DNA of 9,554 bases, taken from contig CAPNDH010000048.1 of NCBI GenBank assembly GCA_948664205.1, positions 1-9,554 of the forward strand, read 5' to 3'. This DNA is from an uncultured Clostridia bacterium (GTDB lineage Bacteria; Bacillota; Clostridia; TANB77; CAG-508). The notes below the pieces were generated by a model. The model was given only the letters and a program-made list of their open reading frames with translations, was not told the origin of the DNA and made no database searches. Each line of letters begins with the position of its first letter. Within the stretch, counting starts at the first letter, position 1. Shown in pieces: positions 1 to 5,497 of the stretch. A program made the translations under genes and the position numbers.

Positions 1-1197
1 AAAGCAAAATTTGAAAGAACAAAACCACACGTTAACATTGGTACAATCGGACACGTTGACCATGGTAAAACAACAACAACAGCAGCTATTACAAAATATT
101 TATCATTATTAGGAAAAGCTAAATTTGAAGCTTACGATCAAATCGATGGAGCTCCAGAAGAAAAAGCAAGAGGAATCACAATAAACACAGCACACGTTGA
201 ATATGAAACAGATAACAGACATTATGCACACGTTGACTGCCCAGGACATGCTGACTATGTTAAAAACATGATTACTGGTGCTGCTCAAATGGATGGTGCA
301 GTATTAGTTGTTTCAGCAGCAGATGGTCCAATGCCTCAAACAAGAGAGCACATCTTACTTGCTAGACAAGTTGGTGTTAAATACATCGTTGTATACTTAA
401 ATAAATGTGATATGGTTGATGACCCAGAATTATTAGAATTAGTTGAAATGGAAGTTAGAGACTTATTATCAGAATATGGCTTCCCAGGAGATGATATTCC
501 AGTAATAAAAGGATCTTCATTACAAGTATTAGAAAGTTCATCAACAAATCCAGATGATGAAGTATATGCTCCAATGAAAGAATTAATGGATGCAGTTGAT
601 AGCTACATCCCAACACCAGAAAGACCAGTTGACCAACCATTCTTAATGCCAGTTGAAGACGTATTCACAATTACAGGACGTGGAACAGTTGCAACAGGTA
701 GAGTAGAAAGAGGAGAAGTTAAATTACAAGACGAAGTTGAAATCATCGGTTTAACAGCTGAAAGAAGAAAAACAGTTGTAACAGGTGTTGAAATGTTCAG
801 AAAATTATTAGATCAAGCTGAAGCTGGAGATAACATTGGTGTTCTATTAAGAGGTATTGATAGAAAAGACATCGAAAGAGGTCAAGTTCTATGTAAACCA
901 GGAACAATCAATCCACATACAAAATTCACTTCTGAAGTTTATGTATTAACTAAAGAAGAAGGTGGAAGACATACACCATTCTTTAATGGATACAGACCAC
1001 AATTCTATTTCAGAACAACAGATGTTACAGGTGTTATTGAATTAGCAGCTGGAACAGAAATGGTTATGCCAGGAGATAATATTTCAATGACAATCGAATT
1101 AATTACACCAATCGCTATTGAAAAAGGACTAAGATTCGCTATCCGTGAAGGTGGTAGAACAGTTGGTTCAGGTGTAGTTGCTGAAATAATTGAATAA
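1..1197 (+). CDS. tuf: Elongation factor Tu, 5' end cut off by the window edge
   Basis: EF-Tu is the cytoplasmic GTPase that delivers aminoacyl-tRNA to the ribosome. The frame is open from base 1 and encodes 398 visible residues. It begins with KAKFERTKPHVNIGTIGHVD, so by comparison with the family about two residues (start codon and one more) are missing. All three domains are present. In window numbering the GTPase motifs are the P-loop GHVDHGKT (17-24), the switch I Thr in RGIT (Thr60), DCPGH (79-83), NKCD (134-137) and a G5 loop reading GSSL (171-174) where GSAL is usual. Domain 2 contains GRGTVATGRVERG, and the protein ends VVAEIIE. Length matches the family (about 395-400). Codon choice is more C-ending and more uniform than in the adhesin, as expected for a highly expressed gene. 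A strong terminator follows immediately. The identification is essentially certain; whether a second tuf copy exists cannot be seen. Confidence 0.98.
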   Translation, partial: KAKFERTKPHVNIGTIGHVDHGKTTTTAAITKYLSLLGKAKFEAYDQIDGAPEEKARGITINTAHVEYETDNRHYAHVDCPGHADYVKNMITGAAQMDGAVLVVSAADGPMPQTREHILLARQVGVKYIVVYLNKCDMVDDPELLELVEMEVRDLLSEYGFPGDDIPVIKGSSLQVLESSSTNPDDEVYAPMKELMDAVDSYIPTPERPVDQPFLMPVEDVFTITGRGTVATGRVERGEVKLQDEVEIIGLTAERRKTVVTGVEMFRKLLDQAEAGDNIGVLLRGIDRKDIERGQVLCKPGTINPHTKFTSEVYVLTKEEGGRHTPFFNGYRPQFYFRTTDVTGVIELAAGTEMVMPGDNISMTIELITPIAIEKGLRFAIREGGRTVGSGVVAEIIE

Positions 1198-1205
1198 TAT
1201 ATAAT

Positions 1206-1240
1206 ATAGAGAAGAGCTTTAGAGCTTTTCTCTATTTTTT
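1206..1240 (+). terminator. Rho-independent terminator of tuf
   Basis: A 13-bp stem (1206-1218 with 1223-1235; one G-U wobble at 1214/1227) closes a TTAG tetraloop and runs into six T residues (1235-1240). It starts 8 bases after the tuf stop codon, so it should end the tuf transcript and separate it from plsX. Confidence 0.92.
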
Positions 1241-1260
1241 AGTATAAAACTATTGCTTTT

Positions 1261-1290
1261 TTGTTAAAACAATAATAAAATAACTATATT
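1261..1290 (+). promoter_or_regulatory. Candidate plsX promoter
   Basis: TTGTTA (1261-1266) and TATATT (1285-1290) are separated by 18 bases, just downstream of the tuf terminator and about 40 bases upstream of plsX. An overlapping alternative is TTGCTT (1253-1258), 17 bases, TAAAAT (1276-1281). Neither is a strong consensus, but a promoter is needed here because the tuf transcript should stop at 1240. No FapR-like operator is seen. Confidence 0.4.
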
Positions 1291-1331
1291 GTAAATAAAA
1301 TGTATAAAGCTAATTTAAAGGAGTGACAGAT

Positions 1332-2345
1332 ATGAAAATAATATTTGATGCCATGGGTGGAGATAATGGACCAGATGCAAATATAAAAGCCGCAGTGAAT
1401 GTAATAAATAAAATAAAATCAGAAATAATATTGGTTGGAAAAGAAGAAATTATAAGAAGCAAAGTAAAAGAATTTTATGGAAAAGACTTGGAACAAATTT
1501 CAGTTAGATTAAAAATCAAGAATGCAACTGAGACTATAGAGATGGAAGATCAACCAACTGTAGCAATAAAACACAAAAAAGATTCATCTATGGTAGTTGG
1601 ATTTAATATGTTAAAGCAAGATGAAGGAGATGTATTTATATCTGCTGGAAATTCAGGAGCACTTCTAGCTGGAGCAACATTGTTAGTGGGGAGAATAAAA
1701 GGTATAGATAGACCAGCATTAGCAGGAATTTTGCCATCATATAAAAGTAAGTTCTTATTAATGGACTGTGGAGCTAATACTAATTGCAAGCCTATAAATT
1801 TATTACAATTTGCACAAATGTCAACGATTTATTTAAAGAATACTTTTGGAATTGAAAAGCCTAAAGTCGGACTTTTGAATATAGGAACAGAGGAAACAAA
1901 AGGAAATGAACTTGTAAAAGAAAGTTATCAATTGTTAAAAGATAAAGGAGAAGAACTAGGAATAAACTTTGTTGGAAATGTAGAAGGAAGAGATGCATTT
2001 TCTGGTGAAATAGATGCAATCGTAACAGATGGATTTACAGGAAACGTATTTTTAAAAACAACAGAAGGAGTAGGAAAGTTTGTTAAAAGGACATTAAAAG
2101 AAAGCCTATTAAAAAATATAATTTCTAAATTAGCTGCTGTACCATCATTACCTGCTATAAATAACTTTTCTAAAAAAATGGATTATAAAGTTTATGGTGG
2201 AGGACTATTTTTAGGTGTCAAAAAACCAGTTGTTAAAGCACATGGTAGTAGTGATGCAAAATTATTTGAATATACAATAATTCAAGCTGAAAAATTTGTT
2301 GAAAATAAGGCAGTAGATAAAATGATAGAAGCTTTTGATAAATAG
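1332..2345 (+). CDS. plsX: Phosphate acyltransferase PlsX (acyl-ACP:phosphate acyltransferase)
   Basis: PlsX converts acyl-ACP and phosphate to acyl-phosphate, the acyl donor used by PlsY in the first step of phosphatidic acid synthesis; it is a peripheral membrane enzyme. The 337-residue product has the usual family length (about 330-355). Visible family motifs are DAMGGDNGP (6-14), SAGNSGA (104-110), RIKGIDRPALAG (121-132), DCGAN (145-149), LLNIGTEETKGNE (181-193), GNVEGRD (215-221), VTDGFTGNVFLK (231-242) and VKAHGSSDAKLF (301-312). I chose ATG 1332 because AAAGGAG (1317-1323) sits 8 bases before it; the in-frame GTG at 1323 overlaps that SD and is unlikely to be used. It is followed 220 bases later by acpP, whose product supplies the acyl-ACP substrate. 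No clear terminator separates the two, so read-through into acpP is possible. Confident call. Confidence 0.97.
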   Translation: MKIIFDAMGGDNGPDANIKAAVNVINKIKSEIILVGKEEIIRSKVKEFYGKDLEQISVRLKIKNATETIEMEDQPTVAIKHKKDSSMVVGFNMLKQDEGDVFISAGNSGALLAGATLLVGRIKGIDRPALAGILPSYKSKFLLMDCGANTNCKPINLLQFAQMSTIYLKNTFGIEKPKVGLLNIGTEETKGNELVKESYQLLKDKGEELGINFVGNVEGRDAFSGEIDAIVTDGFTGNVFLKTTEGVGKFVKRTLKESLLKNIISKLAAVPSLPAINNFSKKMDYKVYGGGLFLGVKKPVVKAHGSSDAKLFEYTIIQAEKFVENKAVDKMIEAFDK

Positions 2346-2477
2346 TAGATATAGATTATATATTAAAATTCTATAAATAGTATAATGATATAAAAAGCGT
2401 GAAGTATTAAGAATATAAATGAATTTAATAGTATAACTGAACAGGTAGTATAAAATAAAAATAATTAGTAAATATAC

Positions 2478-2506
2478 TTGACAAATATAATAACATATAA
2501 TATAAA
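2478..2506 (+). promoter_or_regulatory. SigA-type promoter of acpP
   Basis: A perfect TTGACA -35 (2478-2483), a 17-base spacer and TATAAA as -10 (2501-2506). A start of transcription near 2513 would give a leader of roughly 50 bases before the acpP ATG. A second TATAAT (2496-2501) overlaps but is too close to the -35. This promoter would allow acpP to be expressed well above plsX, in keeping with the abundance of ACP in cells. Confidence 0.75.
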
Positions 2507-2565
2507 GATATTATAAAAAGGATAATAATTAAGACAAAAACTTGAGAGGGGGTGAACTCGAGATT

Positions 2566-2805
2566 ATGAGTTCAGAAGAAATTTTAGAAAAAATAAAAGC
2601 TATAATTGTTGAGCAATTAGGTGTAACAGACACATCTGTAACAATGGAAGCATCATTTATAGATGATTTAGGAGCTGATTCTCTAGATATAGTTGAATTA
2701 GTTATGGCTATAGAAGAAGAATTTGATATAGAAATTCCAGATAGCGATGCTGAAAAAGTTGTAACAGTAGGAGATGTAGTTGAATACATAAAAGAAAATG
2801 TTTAA
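2566..2805 (+). CDS. acpP: Acyl carrier protein
   Basis: ACP is the small acidic cytoplasmic carrier that holds growing acyl chains on a 4'-phosphopantetheine arm during fatty acid synthesis and hands them to PlsX. The 79-residue product is typical in size, strongly acidic, and predicted as a helical bundle. The modification site is Ser39 in the signature GADSLDIVEL (36-45), followed by the helix II/III pattern EEEFDIEIPD (50-59) and a C-terminal VGDVVEYIKENV. ATG 2566 is preferred: the AGGGGGTGA SD (2547-2555) lies about 10 bases upstream. An in-frame TTG at 2542 would put that SD inside the coding region and add eight residues not seen in ACPs. A consensus promoter lies upstream and a long terminator hairpin downstream, so it can be a single-gene transcript or the end of a plsX-acpP transcript. 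Confidence 0.96.
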   Translation: MSSEEILEKIKAIIVEQLGVTDTSVTMEASFIDDLGADSLDIVELVMAIEEEFDIEIPDSDAEKVVTVGDVVEYIKENV

Positions 2806-2820
2806 TAAGTAATTGTAAAG

Positions 2821-2864
2821 AACTTATAATTAAGCAATTAAATTGTTTAATTATAAGTTTTTTT
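2821..2864 (+). terminator. Rho-independent terminator of acpP
   Basis: An 18-bp stem (2821-2838 with 2842-2859, one G-U wobble at 2834/2846) with a three-base loop, followed by a seven-T run (2858-2864). It begins 15 bases after the acpP stop codon. The stem is A/T-rich but long, and it marks the end of the lipid-synthesis segment. Confidence 0.9.
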
Positions 2865-2940
2865 GTTAAAAATATAAAAATGTTATTAGTGTTTGTTCTC
2901 ATTGTAAAGAGTAGTGAAAGCAGAAAATTTATGTCAAATT

Positions 2941-2965
2941 GTGACTAGTAAATGTAGTCACTTTT
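2941..2965 (+). other. Small hairpin with trailing T residues
   Basis: A perfect 7-bp inverted repeat, GTGACTA (2941-2947) and TAGTCAC (2955-2961), encloses a 7-base loop and is followed by TTTT. It resembles a short terminator, for instance a backup for acpP read-through or the end of a small RNA. It could equally be a protein-binding palindrome. There is no gene immediately upstream to assign it to. Confidence 0.35.
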
Positions 2966-3109
2966 ATTGATTTTTACAATATTTAAGTATATCATATAAA
3001 ATGAAAGTATTTAGATAAATCAAATTTGTGTACATTAAAAAATAAAATATTATAAATTTTTCAAAAATGCTCGTTCAATCTAAATTTCAAAAAAAGTCGA
3101 AATAAATTA

Positions 3110-3138
3110 TTTACAAGTAACTTATTTATAGGTATAAT
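3110..3138 (+). promoter_or_regulatory. SigA-type promoter of the pilin-like gene
   Basis: TTTACA (3110-3115), a 17-base spacer, and a perfect TATAAT (3133-3138). Transcription would begin near 3145, leaving a leader of about 55 bases before the ATG at 3199. A short TTAC-AA-GTAA palindrome (3111-3120) overlaps the -35 and could be an operator half-site, but this is weak. Confidence 0.7.
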
Positions 3139-3198
3139 AAATGCATAAATATAAGTATGATAAAAAGCTAAATGGAAAAAATATACATAGGAGGAAAT

Positions 3199-3909
3199 AT
3201 GGAGAGAATAAATAAAAAAGAAAAAGGAATAACAATAATATCATTAGTAATAACAATAATAATACTTTTGATATTAGCAGGGATATCAATAGCTAGTATA
3301 ACAGGAAATGATGGACTTATAGCTAAAGCGAAGAGAGCAAGAGATAATAGTATAGAAGCAGAAGAAAATGAAAACAGAATATTAAATGAGTTAGAAAGAT
3401 ATATAGATGGGGAAGAGCCAAATACAGATAATGGAGGACCCAATTCTGGCGAAGGAACTACTACTCCAGATGATGATACAGTAAAAATAAGTAGAGAAGA
3501 ATTTGAAGCATTAAGTTCAAAGGTAGATGGGCTTAATGAAAAAGTAAAAACATTAGAAGCTGGAATGAAAACATTAACAACATGGGAATCAGTAGATATT
3601 AATATATCTTTGCCTACTGAAAGTTGGAAGAGTAATTCGCAAATTGTACCAGAGTTAGTAGGGGCAAAAAGTATAGCAGTATTAGAATCAAAAGCTAGTA
3701 ATTTATGCTATATTGATTTTATACCAGGTAGAGCTGCTTCAGTTTTTTTTGGAAATGGCATTGCAGATGCATATAATTATGCATCATATATTAATTTTGA
3801 TAGCTATACAGGAAAGATAGAAGTTACTACTCAACGTGTTGGAAGTGCTGTTCTTGAATATCCAGATGTATATCTACCAGTATTTACTAAAGTTTATTAT
3901 AAAAAATAG
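3199..3909 (+). CDS. Prepilin-like surface protein with coiled coil and unknown C-terminal domain
   Basis: I do not recognise a named family for the whole protein. With ATG 3199 (AGGAGG at 3189-3194, four bases upstream) it has 236 residues; an in-frame ATG at 3172 lacks an SD and would only lengthen the leader. The N-terminus MERINKKEKG followed by ITIISLVITIIILLILAG has the layout of a class III (prepilin) leader: short, charged, ending in Gly10, then a hydrophobic helix (about 11-33). Cleavage would be after Gly10. Mature position 5 is Ser, not the Glu of classical type IV pilins. A charged helix (to about 69), an acidic Gly/Asn/Pro/Thr linker (70-93), a coiled coil with a clean 3-4 spacing (Phe102, Leu105, Val109, Leu112, Val116, Leu119, Met123, Leu126) and a beta-rich C-terminus (128-236) ending KVYYKK follow. 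No prepilin peptidase or pilus ATPase is nearby, so it may be a minor pilin-like or membrane-tethered surface protein. The function is unknown. Confidence 0.85.
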   Translation: MERINKKEKGITIISLVITIIILLILAGISIASITGNDGLIAKAKRARDNSIEAEENENRILNELERYIDGEEPNTDNGGPNSGEGTTTPDDDTVKISREEFEALSSKVDGLNEKVKTLEAGMKTLTTWESVDINISLPTESWKSNSQIVPELVGAKSIAVLESKASNLCYIDFIPGRAASVFFGNGIADAYNYASYINFDSYTGKIEVTTQRVGSAVLEYPDVYLPVFTKVYYKK

Positions 3910-3965
3910 AATATAAATAGGGGGCAAAAAAGTATTTATTTTTTACACCCCTATCTTCTATTCTA
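3907..3965. terminator. Shared bidirectional terminator-like palindrome between convergent genes
   Basis: An imperfect inverted repeat spans the whole gap between the convergent genes. The outer arm is TAGAATA (3907-3913) with TATTCTA (3959-3965); the middle arm is ATAGGGG (3917-3923) with CCCCTAT (3948-3954); the inner arm is six A (3926-3931) with six T (3939-3944) around a GTATTTA loop. Small mismatches separate the arms. The T run lies inside the stem rather than after it, so termination efficiency is uncertain, but the position suits transcripts arriving from both sides. Confidence 0.55.
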
Positions 3966-5219
3966 GATTAAAGTATTTTCAACTATAAGAGGAAAATTTT
4001 TAATAAAATATAATAAATATGAATATGCAGATTGTTTACTTATTTTAGAAACATTAATAATTTTAATATTTGCGATATTAGAATCCTTACATAAGACTTT
4101 AAGCTCTCCAATTTCTAAATCACTATCTAAGGGAGCTTCAAAATTATTTTGACAATCAATAGAAATATTAATAGAATCTATTAAATCTTTTCTTATGGGA
4201 AGATAAGAAAATTGTATATTATCTAATGCTATATTCATATTTTGTGAGATTCCCTTATTTACTATAAAAGTATCTAAATTTTTATTTTTCCAGTCATTAA
4301 ATTCATTTTCTATTAGTTCTTTAATATTTATAAGCTTAAAATTGTCAAAAATGTAATTGATTAATTTTATACTATCAGATGTTCTGAAATTTTTAGTATC
4401 TGCCCCTAATACAACACAAATAATGTCAATGTTATTTCGTTTGCAAGCACTTACTAAACATCTATTAGCTCCATTAGTAAAACCAGTTTTTACTCCATAT
4501 ATACCATCTAGACTTCCTAACAATTCATTTGTATTAGATAAAGTTTTAGGATAATTATTTATAGTAATAGTATAAGTCTTTGTTCCAACGATTTCTGCGA
4601 ATGTGTTATTATTTAAAGCGTAATTAGATAGAATTGCAAGCTCATATGCAGTTGTATAGTGACTTTCTGCATCTAAACCATGAGGAGTTTCAAAATGAGT
4701 ATTAAAAAGATTTAAATCAGTAGCTTTTTTATTCATTAATTCAGCAAACCCTTGAATAGAACCACCAGCATGTTCTGCAAGTGCTACAGCAGCGTCATTA
4801 CCTGAACACAACATTAAACCATAGAGTAAGTTTCTAACTGTTATTTTATCTCCAGTTTTTAGACCTAACCTTGAACCACCAGTTGCAGCAGCTTTTTTTG
4901 ATATTTCTACTGCTTCATCTAAATTGCAATTTTCTATAACTATTGTTGCTGTCATAATTTTTGTCGTTGATGCCATCTTCCTTACAGTGCTTTCGTTTTT
5001 TCCATATAAAATTGTATTAGTATTTCTATCTATTACTACACATGAACGTGAATTAGTTTCTGGAATTTTAATTGCAGAATTAGAAATATTAGTTGAGGTT
5101 ATGTAGGCATTTACATCAACTATTTCATCATTTTCGATATCGTCACATAATGATGTGGATGTTAGTAGTATTGTAATAAATAAAAATAAAGTTATTAAAA
5201 TTAAAAAATTTTTTTTCAT
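3963..5219 (-). CDS. D-alanyl-D-alanine carboxypeptidase (PBP5/DacF-like, peptidase S11)
   Basis: This penicillin-binding protein removes the terminal D-Ala from peptidoglycan pentapeptides outside the membrane, limiting cross-linking. All three active-site motifs are present in the 418-residue product: SxxK as Ser84-Thr-Thr-Lys87 (nucleophile Ser84), SGN at 139-141 and KTG at 244-246. Residues 1-24 form a signal peptide (two Lys then a long hydrophobic stretch). The Cys at 25 is preceded by TSL, which is a poor lipobox, so it is more likely a signal peptidase I substrate. Residues from about 295 match in position the beta-rich PBP5 C-terminal domain. The C-terminus has an amphipathic/hydrophobic stretch (about 398-418) that could anchor it peripherally. 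ATG 5219 is preceded by AGAGG (5226-5230). No convincing promoter was found upstream on this strand. Family assignment is firm; the exact paralogue (dacA, dacB or dacF) is not decided. Confidence 0.94.
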   Translation of the reverse strand: MKKNFLILITLFLFITILLTSTSLCDDIENDEIVDVNAYITSTNISNSAIKIPETNSRSCVVIDRNTNTILYGKNESTVRKMASTTKIMTATIVIENCNLDEAVEISKKAAATGGSRLGLKTGDKITVRNLLYGLMLCSGNDAAVALAEHAGGSIQGFAELMNKKATDLNLFNTHFETPHGLDAESHYTTAYELAILSNYALNNNTFAEIVGTKTYTITINNYPKTLSNTNELLGSLDGIYGVKTGFTNGANRCLVSACKRNNIDIICVVLGADTKNFRTSDSIKLINYIFDNFKLINIKELIENEFNDWKNKNLDTFIVNKGISQNMNIALDNIQFSYLPIRKDLIDSINISIDCQNNFEAPLDSDLEIGELKVLCKDSNIANIKIINVSKISKQSAYSYLLYFIKNFPLIVENTLI

Positions 5220-5302
5220 GTTACACCTCTTATATAATAATATAGGAAAATGTTAATTTTATTCTATAATATAGTAATAAATTTATGAAATTACATAAAG
5301 TG

Positions 5303-5331
5303 TTGATTTTGTAATAAAAATGTAATATAAT
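5303..5331 (+). promoter_or_regulatory. Candidate distal promoter P1 of the adhesin gene
   Basis: TTGATT (5303-5308), a 17-base spacer and a perfect TATAAT (5326-5331). Transcription near 5338 would give a leader of about 160 bases that contains the hairpin at 5369-5397. It lies in the gap between the divergent carboxypeptidase and adhesin genes. Confidence 0.6.
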
Positions 5332-5368
5332 TATAATATGAGTGAAATATTTTAATGCTTTATGTGAA

Positions 5369-5397
5369 ATGTACTTCCGTAAGGATAATAAGTACAT
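5369..5397 (+). other. Leader hairpin with GNRA-type tetraloop
   Basis: An 8-bp perfect outer stem (ATGTACTT 5369-5376 with AAGTACAT 5390-5397) stacks on CC/GG pairs (5377-5378 with 5383-5384) closing the tetraloop GTAA (5379-5382, of GNRA form). A 5-base bulge ATAAT (5385-5389) sits on the 3' side. The segment TTTATGT (5359-5365) could pair instead with ACATAAA (5394-5400), so two exclusive folds are possible. No known riboswitch class was recognised. Confidence 0.45.
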
Positions 5398-5431
5398 AAA
5401 ATTAAATGAATAAAAATGGAAGAAAACCATA

Positions 5432-5460
5432 TTGACTTCAATAGATTCATGCAATAAAAT
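5432..5460 (+). promoter_or_regulatory. Candidate proximal promoter P2 of the adhesin gene
   Basis: TTGACT (5432-5437), a 17-base spacer and TAAAAT (5455-5460), each one mismatch from consensus. Transcription near 5467 would give a roughly 30-base leader with the SD AAAGGAGA but without the GNRA hairpin. Confidence 0.55.
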
Positions 5461-5497
5461 ATAATTAGTAGTATTTATAAAAGGAGAAGATTTTATA

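Larger units (their letters stand above)
2865..3171. other. Gene-free AT-rich intergenic stretch
   Basis: No plausible coding region with an SD is seen on either strand here; the open frames that enter it are antisense shadows of acpP or of the downstream gene. What it does hold is a small hairpin (2941-2961) and, near its right end, a consensus promoter (3110-3138) for the pilin-like gene. No tRNA-like fold or known riboswitch pattern was recognised. Confidence 0.6.

Noticed and set aside
2346..2565. Possible FapR-type operator between plsX and acpP
   Set aside because: The gap is AT-rich with TTAGTA-like pieces, but the symmetrical two-arm operator is not present.
3061..3105. tRNA-like T-loop sequence (GTTCAATC) in the intergenic stretch
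   Set aside because: No acceptor, D or anticodon stems can be formed around it.
3743..3750. Run of eight T in the pilin-like gene as a phase-variation tract
   Set aside because: Runs of this length are common by chance in DNA this AT-rich (another lies at 5209-5216), and the reading frame is intact.
3985..5145. Lipoprotein assignment for the carboxypeptidase through Cys25
   Set aside because: The residues before Cys25 are TSL, which do not fit a lipobox; a plain signal peptide is more likely.
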